The notes under the pieces: model-generated
Seen by the model: only the letters and a program-made list of their open reading frames with translations
Database searches by the model: none
Told to the model about the DNA's origin: nothing
Position numbers and translations under genes: made by a program
Assembly: GCA_035504175.1 (NCBI GenBank)
Contig: DATJSJ010000144.1
Span: 1-64,000, forward strand
Direction: 5' to 3'
Length of the DNA stretch: 64,000 nt
DNA from: DATJSJ01 sp035504175
GTDB lineage: Bacteria > Pseudomonadota > Alphaproteobacteria > Acetobacterales > Acetobacteraceae
Shown here: positions 44,444 through 52,210 of the stretch, piece after piece
Layout of the letters: the number at the start of each line of letters is the position of its first letter
How positions within the stretch are numbered: the first letter of the stretch is position 1

Positions 44444-45187
44444 TCACCCGCTGGTTGCCTGCCCCTGGTTTGCGGGCGCGGCCTGCCCGCCAACCTCCAC
44501 CCGGACGGCGTAGTTCAAGTTCATGAATGGCCAGACGCCGGTATAGGTTCGCCCCGACTGCAATCGCGTGGGCAACGTCGCCGTGATCGTCAGGGCGCGG
44601 GCCTTGCCCGGCGGCAGCGCGCCGGCGGCGCCTTCGAGCCGCAGCTTGACCAGTCCGCCATAGCCCTTGCGAAGCTCTTCGATGAAGCGGGCCAGGATCT
44701 GATTGCCGTCCTCGGCGTCCGCGCGATAGGCGTGACCGATCGCCGTCTCGACGCCATTCACCTCGTAGACGCCGACCAGGCCGTTTTCCGGCAGCTCGGC
44801 CGGGACGTTGCCGGCATTGGCCAGCATGATCGGGGCCTGCAGCGCGGCGCCGGCCGCGCCGGCGAGCCGCAGCAGCGGCGGATCGACGCGCAGGCTGACG
44901 AGCGGATCGACCGCGACGGTCAGCCGCCGCACGCCGTCGCCCGCGTGCAACTCGGCCGCATACTGGCCGGGTGGCAGCCCCGGATCGATGCGGGCCCGCA
45001 GCCTGGCGTAGTCGCCATTGACCCGCAGACCCGCGACCACCGGCGCGCCCATCGGATGGCCCTGCTCGTCGAGCAGTTGCAGGCTGGCCGGGCCGGCCGT
45101 CTCCAGCCGCTCGGGCAGGATTGCCGAAATCCGGCCGCCGCCGTGATGCCGCGCGACGACGGAGGTGTCGTCAGCCGCGATCGCCAT
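44444..45187 (-). CDS. Uncharacterised protein with tandem Ig-like beta-sandwich domains
   Basis: A 247-aa signal-less protein. Two beta-sandwich repeats are suggested: residues about 15-95 (PGLPPGQYAAELHAGDGVRR) and about 100-240 (APIMLANAGNVPAELPENG, GKARALTITATLPTRLQSGR). The pattern resembles Ig-like/CARDB modules. ATG 45187 overlaps the upstream gene stop as ATGA, supporting the start over the longer open frame. It shares its PPGxY and terminal strand pattern with the 180-aa protein at 47787. No enzymatic motif seen. Confidence 0.72.
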   Translation of the reverse strand: MAIAADDTSVVARHHGGGRISAILPERLETAGPASLQLLDEQGHPMGAPVVAGLRVNGDYARLRARIDPGLPPGQYAAELHAGDGVRRLTVAVDPLVSLRVDPPLLRLAGAAGAALQAPIMLANAGNVPAELPENGLVGVYEVNGVETAIGHAYRADAEDGNQILARFIEELRKGYGGLVKLRLEGAAGALPPGKARALTITATLPTRLQSGRTYTGVWPFMNLNYAVRVEVGGQAAPANQGQATSG

Positions 45188-45594
45188 CACCCATCCCCGA
45201 GCGTCAGGCGCGGCACGAACACGGACCGATCGCCCGAGGAACCGCAGATCTCGCACGGATTGGGCTTGTAGGGTTCGGTGATCGCCATGGCCTGTCCGCA
45301 CAGCCGCACCGTCAGCAGCTCGATTCCGAGCAGGTTCAGCCCGACCCGGAAATCCGCCGGCAGGTGCACGCGCAGCGACGGGAATTCCTTGATCCGTAGT
45401 GACAGATCGACCGGCTTCAGCTCCAGCGGGTCGATCTGCAGCTCGATCTTCGGCAGCTTGTCGATGCTGATCGTGTAGTTGTCCGGAAGCCCCGACAGGC
45501 CGACCGATCCGGAAAGCTGGCTCCCCACGCTGCCGGCCAAGGTGGTGTCGATTCCGCCGTCAATCACGAAAGGCTGGGGGATGTTCACGCTCAT
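45187..45594 (-). CDS. Uncharacterised 135-aa beta-rich protein with CEIC motif
   Basis: A small protein with a Gly/Ser-rich N-terminus (LAGSVGSQLSGSVGLSGLPD), then alternating hydrophobic/polar strands (ISIDKLPKIELQIDPLELKP, RVHLPADFRVGLNLLGIELL) suggesting an amphipathic beta-sheet. A CEIC dithiol motif lies near residue 115. No signal peptide. Not recognised; its alternating pattern would suit a lipid-surface or coat protein. ATG 45594. It overlaps the downstream gene by three bases and follows the SCP2-like gene by 43. Confidence 0.72.
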   Translation of the reverse strand: MSVNIPQPFVIDGGIDTTLAGSVGSQLSGSVGLSGLPDNYTISIDKLPKIELQIDPLELKPVDLSLRIKEFPSLRVHLPADFRVGLNLLGIELLTVRLCGQAMAITEPYKPNPCEICGSSGDRSVFVPRLTLGDG

Positions 45595-45637
45595 GCGAGC
45601 TGGTCCCTACCTGTGATCTGCCTTGGGCGCGGCGAGC

Positions 45638-46204
45638 CTAGGCGGTTTTGCCGCCGTCCGGAAGCGTCTCGGACGTTCCGCCCTGGGAATCAGCGCCGGG
45701 CAGCAGCCCGAGCCGGCCCAGCATCGCAATCTCCGCGGCGCGCAGCGCGGCCGGTCGCCCGGTCTCGGCCGGGCGGCGTGGCGCGATCGGGCCGGCGGGA
45801 TCATCCCGGTAGGCACGGGCGATCTGCTGCAGGCGCGGGACACGCACCGCCACGTCGATCAGGATTTCGATCGCGCGCGACATGCGCACGATGCCATCGG
45901 TCGTGCCGCGCAGGTGCAGGCGACTGTCCATGATCGCCGCGGCCACCTCGATCCGCCCCGCCAGCAGGTCCAGCACGGTCTGGCGGTCGGTCGCGCCGAT
46001 GCCGTCCGCATCCGGCGCGGGCACCTCGCGCGCGATGGACGTGGCATGCAGGCTTTCGCCTTCGAAACGCAGCGACACGGCTTCGGCGTCCACCGCGACG
46101 ATCGCGGAGCGGTCGCCGACGATGCCACGCAGCCGCGCGAAGCTCGCCGGCTCCGCCACCGCGACGGCACCCACGAGGCCGAGGATGTAGTCCGCGAGCA
46201 GCAT
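45638..46204 (-). CDS. SCP2-like putative lipid-carrier protein
   Basis: A 188-aa protein whose middle (about residues 35-115) reads as an SCP2 sterol-carrier-like domain: AVSLRFEGESL, then DRQTVLDLLAGRIEVAAAIM and SRLHLRGTTDGIVRMSRAIE, the last resembling the domain's terminal helix. SCP2 domains bind hydrophobic ligands. The remaining C-terminal 60 residues are low-complexity. It lies 12 bases downstream of the CrtC-like gene, within the isoprenoid-linked operon. The SCP2 call is by pattern and moderate. Confidence 0.65.
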   Translation of the reverse strand: MLLADYILGLVGAVAVAEPASFARLRGIVGDRSAIVAVDAEAVSLRFEGESLHATSIAREVPAPDADGIGATDRQTVLDLLAGRIEVAAAIMDSRLHLRGTTDGIVRMSRAIEILIDVAVRVPRLQQIARAYRDDPAGPIAPRRPAETGRPAALRAAEIAMLGRLGLLPGADSQGGTSETLPDGGKTA

Positions 46205-46216
46205 CCCGGATCCGGT

Positions 46217-47215
46217 TCAGGTGACGTATTCGAACACCGCAAGGCCGGTTGCGGAGACGTCCTGGTCGCGCACCCGCCCCACCGCCTCGAAGCCGCCGAC
46301 CAGTTCGTGGATGAAGGCGTAGCCCGGCCGCATCGGTTCGCCCTCGATCAACTGCGCTGCGGCACGCGTCGCGAAGGACAGGCGCACCCAGTCGGCGCCC
46401 GCCGCCGCCTCGACGGTCAGCCGCGCCGGAAGGGCGGGCCGGGCCCGGTCGCCGTTCAGCGCGGCGAGGGCCCCCGGCAGGCGGCGCAGGGGCACCTCCG
46501 CCCGCCCCTCATGGCGGATCGTGACGCCGGCGCGGAACGTCCGGCTCTGCCCGTCCTGCACCACGATCAGGTGCGCCGGATAGCGGCGGCGATGCAGCCG
46601 GTCGGTCAACTGCGCCAGCACGAAAAGCGGGCCCGGCGCCGGCGCGGCGAAGGCGCCCCACTCCCAGCCGATATCCTCGCCCCAGAACCAGCGACCCCAA
46701 TTATGGTCGTGATAGGCCGTCCAGGCGGCGAGGTCGAATATCCGTCCGCCGAGCGTGAGCTGGCCTTGCAGGCGAAGCTGCGGCACGACGAACCAGGCGA
46801 TCCAGCCGGAGCCGAACGGCTCGGCAAACTCGATGCGGATCGGGCGGGCGGCCGCCGTGCCACGCAAATCCAGCGCCAGCGCCTCCTCCGGCAGCCGTGC
46901 CGACGCGTGCAGCGTGCGCCCCGTCGGGTCGACCATGATCGCGACGTTCGCGAGCAGGATGCCGGCGGGCACGATCGTTGCTTCGTCAAAACCGGCGATC
47001 TCGACATTGCCGCACCAGCCCTCGCCCGGCGCGTGCAGCAGCGCGGCGCCGACCGCCCGGGCCCGCTCGTCGGCCGGCGCGCCGTGCAGCAGGACGTTCA
47101 CCAACGCGACGCCGCCGCCCGCATGGTCGAACAGGTTCAGATGGAACCAGTCCTTGTACGCGGGCGCGGTCGGATCGAGCAGCGAGGGCAGCCGCAGCAG
47201 ATCGAAATCGCTCAC
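46217..47215 (-). CDS. CrtC/AttH-like lipocalin-fold protein (hydroxyneurosporene-synthase-like)
   Basis: A 332-aa protein of the CrtC/AttH-like group. The hallmark WTAYHDHNWGRWFWGEDIGW motif (about residues 157-176) is present; it occurs in carotenoid 1,2-hydratases (CrtC), related cyclases and uncharacterised relatives. The rest is beta-rich (FGSGWIAWFVVPQLRLQGQL) and ends with a second beta-barrel. There is no signal peptide. GTG 47215 overlaps the previous stop (GTGA). Together with IspH and a polyprenyl synthase in the same operon it suggests hydration, cyclisation or other modification of an isoprenoid. Exact reaction unknown; no carotenoid desaturases are in the window. Confidence 0.75.
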   Translation of the reverse strand: MSDFDLLRLPSLLDPTAPAYKDWFHLNLFDHAGGGVALVNVLLHGAPADERARAVGAALLHAPGEGWCGNVEIAGFDEATIVPAGILLANVAIMVDPTGRTLHASARLPEEALALDLRGTAAARPIRIEFAEPFGSGWIAWFVVPQLRLQGQLTLGGRIFDLAAWTAYHDHNWGRWFWGEDIGWEWGAFAAPAPGPLFVLAQLTDRLHRRRYPAHLIVVQDGQSRTFRAGVTIRHEGRAEVPLRRLPGALAALNGDRARPALPARLTVEAAAGADWVRLSFATRAAAQLIEGEPMRPGYAFIHELVGGFEAVGRVRDQDVSATGLAVFEYVT

Positions 47216-47790
47216 CGCAGCAATTGGCTGGTGTGGCCGTCCGCGGCGTTGCCGCCCTCGAAGACCGGCGGTTCGGCGGGCGCGAGCCGCGCCAGCCCTT
47301 CGATCGAGCGGGTGATCTCCCGCGCGTGTATCCACAGGCCGAGCAGGCAGTCGATGAAGTTCGCCTCGCCGGGCGCGGCCCCGGCGGCGCGGCTTTGCAG
47401 CGCCGGCGGGATCGGAACGGCCGACAGCGTCTCCGCCAGGTCGGGTGCCAGCAGCAGCGCCAGATCGTTGCGGATATGGTCGACGACCGGCGTTGCCGGC
47501 AGGCCGGCGGCCATGTCGCCGATGCGCAGCGCCGCCCACAGCGTCTCGCCGTTGCGCGCCGCGGGGCTGGCCAGCAGCGCCCGCCGCAGCCGCGCCCCGT
47601 CGGCCGTGCGGGCGGCGTCACGCCCGGCCAGGCTGAGCCCGGCCAGCAGGGAGCCGATCACGCTGACGCCGGAGGTGTAGTGCAGGATGATCAGCCGCGT
47701 CGCGAGGGACGAGACCAGCGCCGCGGTGGTGCGGTCGGCCTCGCCCTCCGGGTCGACCAGCCGCGCGCGCGGTGCCGCCGTCTCGTTCAT
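47212..47790 (-). CDS. Uncharacterised 192-aa helical protein
   Basis: A helix-rich soluble protein (LVSSLATRLIILHYTSGVSV, then ANFIDCLLGLWIHAREITRS) without recognised motif, signal peptide or confident membrane helix. ATG 47790 overlaps the upstream 180-aa gene stop as ATGA, and its stop overlaps the GTG of the CrtC-like gene, so it is locked in the operon. Unknown function; the helical character might suit a partner or scaffold. Confidence 0.72.
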   Translation of the reverse strand: MNETAAPRARLVDPEGEADRTTAALVSSLATRLIILHYTSGVSVIGSLLAGLSLAGRDAARTADGARLRRALLASPAARNGETLWAALRIGDMAAGLPATPVVDHIRNDLALLLAPDLAETLSAVPIPPALQSRAAGAAPGEANFIDCLLGLWIHAREITRSIEGLARLAPAEPPVFEGGNAADGHTSQLLR

Positions 47791-48329
47791 GCCGCCTGCG
47801 CGTCGGGGCCGGCCGGCGCCTCCTCTGTCATGGCAGGCTCCACGATCACGCGTACCGGCAGCGCGCCCTTCTCGAACCCGGGCAGCAGCACGGCGCCGCG
47901 ATAGCTGCCAGGCGGCGTTGCCGCGGGCACCGGAACCGCGATCGCGATCGTTGCCTGGTCGCCTTCGGCCAGAAGCGCCGACCCAGGCTCCACGCGCGCC
48001 TCGACGAACCAGGTCACGCCGCGCTCGGACACGAGCGGGCTCAGCATCGGGCTCACCAGGCAATGCACGCGCTGACGGTTCTCGAGCGTGACCTGCAGCG
48101 TCACGGTGTCGCCGCCCTGCGCCCGGCCCTGCAGCTCCAGTCCCGGATCCGGCAGGACCAGGGTGCCCGGCACGACCGGGCCGACCAGGCCCTGCAACTG
48201 ACGCAGGTAGCGCAGCGTCTCACTGGCCAGGCGCTGCTGGAAATCGGTTTGCAGGCGCAGCAAATCGTCGATCGGCCCGCGCACCGCGGCATGGCTCCCG
48301 GCATTGTTGGCGTCATGGCTCGGCGTCAT
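47787..48329 (-). CDS. Uncharacterised protein: amphipathic helix plus Ig-like beta domain
   Basis: A 180-aa signal-less protein. Residues about 18-50 are an amphipathic, phasin-like helix (IDDLLRLQTDFQQRLASETL, followed by RYLRQLQGLVG). Residues about 65-165 form a beta domain (DTVTLQVTLENRQRVHCLVS, TPPGSYRGAVLLPGF). The layout matches the proteins at 43239 and 43758. It lies eight bases upstream of the polyprenyl synthase stop-to-start junction and thus follows that gene directly. No known family. Confidence 0.74.
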   Translation of the reverse strand: MTPSHDANNAGSHAAVRGPIDDLLRLQTDFQQRLASETLRYLRQLQGLVGPVVPGTLVLPDPGLELQGRAQGGDTVTLQVTLENRQRVHCLVSPMLSPLVSERGVTWFVEARVEPGSALLAEGDQATIAIAVPVPAATPPGSYRGAVLLPGFEKGALPVRVIVEPAMTEEAPAGPDAQAA

Positions 48330-48337
48330 GTCTCCCC

Positions 48338-49399
48338 CTATTTCAGCCGATCTATGACGTATGTCAGCATCTCACGCAGAAACAAGCGATCGTCGCTGCT
48401 TTCGGACATGAATGCCAGGGCCCGGGGCTCGAACTCAAGCGCACGCTCGGTGAACGAGCGGGCGAGCGCCCGGCCGTAGCCGAGCGAACCCGCCTCCTGC
48501 ATGGCGCGCAGCAGCCAGATGATCGAGGCCGGCCGCTTGCGCGACCGCGGCTGCTGCAGGATGCGCAGCGCCCGCTCGCGCGTCGGTGCCGGTGCGGTAC
48601 GCAGGAAGTGCAGCAGCATCACCGTCCGCTTGCCCTCGAACAGGTCGCCGCTGATCTCCTTGCCGTACAGCACCTCGTCCGCCTCCAGGTTGAGCAGATC
48701 GTCGTGAATCTGGAAGGCGATGCCGGCGAGATGCCCGAGCTCGATCAGGCCCTGCAGGTCCTCGTCGGTGGGCTCCGCGATGCCCGGCCGGCTGCCGCAG
48801 ATCACGCCGACGCGCAGCGGCGCGATGACGGTGTACCAGCAGGTCTTCTTGTGCGCCATGCGCACATAGTCCTGGTCGCCGAGGTCGAAGCGGCCCTGCC
48901 GTATCCAATCGAGCTCGATCGCCTGGCCCTCGACCGATTCGCGGCTCATGCGCTCGACCTCGCCGAGGATCTGCAGCGCCTTGCGCACGCCCAGCGTTTC
49001 GACGTTGCGCAGCAGCAGCGAGACCGAGAAGACGTTGCTGGCGTCCCCGACATTGATCGCGATCGGCACGCCGTGGCGGCGGAACAGGGTCTCGCCGCCG
49101 CGGCGGAACAGCGAGGCGTCCTCGATGTCGTCGTGCAGCAGCGCGCCGTTGTGGAACAGTTCGAGCGCCGCCGCGGAATGGCCCGCCTGCGCGTCCTGGC
49201 CGCCGACGCCGCGGCACGCGGCGAAACAGATGGCCGGGCGCAGTCCCTTGCCCTCACGGAACGGATAGTCGGCGAGCTGGTCATAGAGCGGGCCGTAGCC
49301 GGTGCGGCGGTGTTCGGCGAACAGCCGTTCCAGCTCCGCGGCCACGGCCACGCGGGCGCGATCAAGGACGTCCTTGATGAGGGCCTCGTGGTGCGCCAT
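48338..49399 (-). CDS. Polyprenyl diphosphate synthase (trans-isoprenyl transferase)
   Basis: A 353-aa prenyl synthase. The first aspartate-rich motif (Asp90-Asp91-Ile-Glu-Asp94 in LLHDDIEDASLFRRG) is preceded by GKGLRPAICFAA. The second aspartate-rich motif is IHDDLLNL (Asp233) rather than the usual DDxxD; GKEISGDLFEGKRT follows. It condenses allylic diphosphates with IPP in the cytoplasm. The residue before the first motif that sets chain length is not diagnostic by eye, so product size is unknown. ATG 49399. The second gene of the isoprenoid-linked operon after ispH. Confidence 0.9.
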   Translation of the reverse strand: MAHHEALIKDVLDRARVAVAAELERLFAEHRRTGYGPLYDQLADYPFREGKGLRPAICFAACRGVGGQDAQAGHSAAALELFHNGALLHDDIEDASLFRRGGETLFRRHGVPIAINVGDASNVFSVSLLLRNVETLGVRKALQILGEVERMSRESVEGQAIELDWIRQGRFDLGDQDYVRMAHKKTCWYTVIAPLRVGVICGSRPGIAEPTDEDLQGLIELGHLAGIAFQIHDDLLNLEADEVLYGKEISGDLFEGKRTVMLLHFLRTAPAPTRERALRILQQPRSRKRPASIIWLLRAMQEAGSLGYGRALARSFTERALEFEPRALAFMSESSDDRLFLREMLTYVIDRLK

Positions 49400-49424
49400 G
49401 CCGGAGGATCGTCTAGAGCCGTTC

Positions 49425-49445
49425 CAGGCTGACTGTCTCAGCCTG
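49425..49445 (-). promoter_or_regulatory. Stem-loop between ispH and the polyprenyl synthase gene
   Basis: CAGGCTGA (49425-49432) and TCAGCCTG (49438-49445) are perfect inverted repeats with a five-base loop in the 126-base gap between the two genes. It could be a processing or attenuation element. No T-tract follows on either strand. Confidence 0.55.
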
Positions 49446-49525
49446 AAGCGCCCTGGTCCACTGTTCGAGAGCACTCCTCACGCGTCCGGCGGTTCCGCCT
49501 CTGGCGATCATGCGCTAGTGCAGCC

Positions 49526-50503
49526 TCACGGCGCCCGGCCCCGCGGCCCGGCGCCGCCTCTGGCGTGCGGCGGCAGCGCCGGCAGGCCGAACCGGATGCT
49601 CTCGTCGGCCGCGCGCAGCTCCTCCAAGCCGACGTCGAAGCCGTCGCGCAGCCATGCGATCAGCGCCTCCATGGCGGTCTCCGGCGTCGACGCGCCGCTG
49701 CTGAGGCCAAGGATCCGCACGCCGTCGAGCCAGGCCATCGGCAGCTCCTCCGGTCGCTCCAGCAGCCGGACGCGGGGGCAGCCGGCCGCCTCGGCGACCT
49801 CCGCCAGGCGCCGCGAGTTGGAGGAGTTGTAGCCGCCCAGCACCAGGAAGGCGTCGCAGCGCGGCGCCAGCAGCCGCACCGCGTGTTGCCGGTTGGTGGT
49901 GGCGTAGCAGATGTCGTCACTGGCCGGCCCGTGCAGGTCGGGAAACCGCTCCTGCAGGGCCGCAACGATCGCGGCGGCATCGGCGACGGACAGGGTGGTC
50001 TGCATCGCCAGCCCGTATGCCTTCTCGGTATCGACCGGCAGCGCCAGCGCCGTCTGCCGGTCCGGCACGACATGCACCCTGCCGCGCCCGACCTGGCCAA
50101 CCGTGCCGACGACCTCGGGATGGCCGGGATGGCCGATCAGCAGCACGTCCCGGCCGGCCGCGACGTGGTGCCTGACTTCGCTATGGACCTTGCTGACGAG
50201 CGGGCAGGTCGCATCGATCGCGGTGAGCAGGCGTTCGCGCGCCTCGGCCGTGACCCGGCACGCCACGCCATGGGCCGAGAAGATCACGATCGCATCGTCG
50301 GGTACTTCATCCAGCTCTTCGACGAAGATCACGCCGCGCCGCTCGAACGAGGCGAGAACGTCCGGATTGTGTACGATCGCGTGTCTGGCATAGACCGGCG
50401 GCCCGTACTCATGCAGCGCCGCCTCGACGGTCTCGATCGCCCTGACGACTCCCGCGCAGAAGCCTCGCGGCGAGGCGCGCAGAATGCGCAGCGATGGTTT
50501 CAT
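49526..50503 (-). CDS. ispH: 4-hydroxy-3-methylbut-2-enyl diphosphate reductase
   Basis: A 325-aa iron-sulfur enzyme making IPP and DMAPP in the last step of the methylerythritol phosphate pathway. The three cluster cysteines are visible: Cys16 (RGFCAGV), Cys100 (DATCPLVSKVH) and Cys199 (DICYATTNRQ). The substrate residues His41, His78, His128 and Glu130 (GHPEVVGT), Thr in TTLSV, and NSSNSRRL are also present. The product feeds the prenyl synthase encoded downstream. Genes for the rest of the MEP pathway are not here, so this may be a second copy dedicated to the operon. Confidence 0.94.
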   Translation of the reverse strand: MKPSLRILRASPRGFCAGVVRAIETVEAALHEYGPPVYARHAIVHNPDVLASFERRGVIFVEELDEVPDDAIVIFSAHGVACRVTAEARERLLTAIDATCPLVSKVHSEVRHHVAAGRDVLLIGHPGHPEVVGTVGQVGRGRVHVVPDRQTALALPVDTEKAYGLAMQTTLSVADAAAIVAALQERFPDLHGPASDDICYATTNRQHAVRLLAPRCDAFLVLGGYNSSNSRRLAEVAEAAGCPRVRLLERPEELPMAWLDGVRILGLSSGASTPETAMEALIAWLRDGFDVGLEELRAADESIRFGLPALPPHARGGAGPRGRAP

Positions 50504-50726
50504 GCAGCCACCACGGTTATGACGCGCGGCCGGTCGCGCTCGGCCGGCCGATCGGGCTCAGGTCCCTCGGGGGTGCACCATACCACGCCCGGCGCGTCGC
50601 TTCGTCATCGAAGACCCTGGCGGATGCGTCGCCGTCGCGTACCCGACGCGCGGGTAGTGCGTGAACGGGTTTGGCGGGTATCCCCCGGCCGGGACAATCG
50701 GCAGCGCGTCAGTCGGACGGACTTGG

Positions 50727-51752
50727 TCAGGGCGCGATCGAGCGGCGCTCTTCCGCGCTTCTCCGCGCGGCATCGAGGACGGCGAGGGTACGGGCGCCTT
50801 CCTCGGCGGTGACGGGCGGCGCGCCGCCGGTGCGGACGGCGCGTTCGAACGCTTCGTAATAGTCGTGGTATCGGCCCTGCTCCGACGGCACGCGCGCAGT
50901 GCCCGCGGCGGTGTGGAGCATGCCCCAGGCCGCCTCGGGCTCGTAGCCCCAGGCGGCAAGGTCGGCGGCCGGGCGCAAGCCCGCGAAGATCGCCTGCGCC
51001 TGCACATCCGTCGTCATCGACGTGTAGCAGCCGAGCTCGCCATAGGCGCGGAGCTCGCGGGCATCGATGTGGTTGAGCTTGCTCGCCGAGACATGGCTGT
51101 GCGCGCCGCTCTCGTGCCGCAGCGTGATGGTGAAGCTCGCATCCGTCATGCCCTGTGGCAGTGCGACGCAGTCCATCTGCGCATCGACGACCTCGACCGG
51201 GCCGAGCAGCCAGATCATCTGATCGACGACATGGCTGCCGAGATCGCGCAGGAGCCCGCCTGTCGGCCCCGCTTCCAGCGTGTGCGCCCCGTCCTGGTCC
51301 ATGCGTGAATGCACCCGCCAGATCCGGCCGAGCCGCCCGTCGCGCACGAGCTTCGCGAGCGTCTGCATGTCGGAATCGTAGCGGCGGTTCTGATAGACGC
51401 CGAGCACCACGCCCCTCGCCGTTGCCGCAGCGCCAAGCGCGCGCGCACCGGCCGCGTCTGGGGCAAAAGGCTTGTCGGCGATGACGTGCAGACCCGCCGC
51501 GATCGCCTCCAGGACCAGCTCCCGCCGGGTCTGCGGCGGCGTGGTGATGGTCACGGCGTCGCAAACGCCCGCCTCGATCATCGCCGCCAGGCTCGGAAAG
51601 ATCGGCGTCTCGGGCCAGTCGGCGCGGACCTTCGCGACGGTCGCAGGAGCGCGGGCGACGATCCCCGCCAGGTCGCAATTGCGGGCGGCGACGATGAAAG
51701 GCGTGTGGAAATGCTGCCCGCCAGTGCCGTAGCCGACGACCCCGATCCGCAT
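50727..51752 (-). CDS. Gfo/Idh/MocA-family oxidoreductase
   Basis: A 341-aa dehydrogenase with MRIGVVGYGTGGQHFHTPF, DAVTITTPPQTR, ADKPFAPDA (Asp-Lys-Pro variant) and GGLLRDLGSHVVDQMIWLLG, typical of the MviM-like group. The start ATG 51752 lies 140 bases downstream of the Rieske gene, so it is probably the last gene of the sugar/polyol operon that begins at 57.2 kb. Substrate unknown; inositol, hexose or keto-sugar are candidates. Confidence 0.89.
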   Translation of the reverse strand: MRIGVVGYGTGGQHFHTPFIVAARNCDLAGIVARAPATVAKVRADWPETPIFPSLAAMIEAGVCDAVTITTPPQTRRELVLEAIAAGLHVIADKPFAPDAAGARALGAAATARGVVLGVYQNRRYDSDMQTLAKLVRDGRLGRIWRVHSRMDQDGAHTLEAGPTGGLLRDLGSHVVDQMIWLLGPVEVVDAQMDCVALPQGMTDASFTITLRHESGAHSHVSASKLNHIDARELRAYGELGCYTSMTTDVQAQAIFAGLRPAADLAAWGYEPEAAWGMLHTAAGTARVPSEQGRYHDYYEAFERAVRTGGAPPVTAEEGARTLAVLDAARRSAEERRSIAP

Positions 51753-51892
51753 CTCAGCCCTCCACCAACTGGGCGCCCGCGACGCAAGACCGGTTGTCAT
51801 ACGTCCCCATTCGACTTCCTTCCTCGGTCGGAGCGTGAACGCGTTGCGGCACGCCTCGGCCGTGCCCGCCCGGCATCGCCGGCGCAGCGCAC

Positions 51893-52201
51893 TCAGAGCT
51901 CGATCAGGACGCGGCCGTTCTCGACCTTGGTCGGGAAGGTGTGGAGATTCTCGCAGGCGGGCGGCGTCTCGACCTCGCCGGTGGTGAAGTTGAAGATCGA
52001 GGAATGCTTGGGGCATTCGACGGTGTTCTCGACCACGAGTCCGTCTCCGAGGTGGATCGACTCGTGCGTACAGAGCCCGTCGGTGCAGAAATACTCGTCC
52101 TGGTGGTTGCGGAAGATCGCGAAGGTGCGGCCGTCATGGTCGAAGCGGCGGCCTTCCTCGGCGTCGATATCGGCGGCGGAACAGGCGTCGATCCAGGGCA
52201 T
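51893..52201 (-). CDS. Rieske-type [2Fe-2S] ferredoxin
   Basis: A 102-aa soluble Rieske ferredoxin. The cluster ligands are CTHESIHLGD and CPKHSSIFNF, the CxH-x16-CxxH arrangement of ring-hydroxylating dioxygenase ferredoxins. No oxygenase alpha subunit or reductase is encoded beside it. It is nine bases after the sugar-isomerase gene. I infer it may supply electrons to the diiron membrane hydroxylases encoded 5-9 kb to the right, or to an unseen oxygenase. Confidence 0.92.
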   Translation of the reverse strand: MPWIDACSAADIDAEEGRRFDHDGRTFAIFRNHQDEYFCTDGLCTHESIHLGDGLVVENTVECPKHSSIFNFTTGEVETPPACENLHTFPTKVENGRVLIEL

Positions 52202-52210
52202 CTGCGCTCT

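Noticed and set aside
45623..47680. 685-codon plus-strand open frame opposite the CrtC-like gene region
   Set aside because: Low-complexity antisense sequence; the opposite strand shows packed overlapping genes with family motifs.
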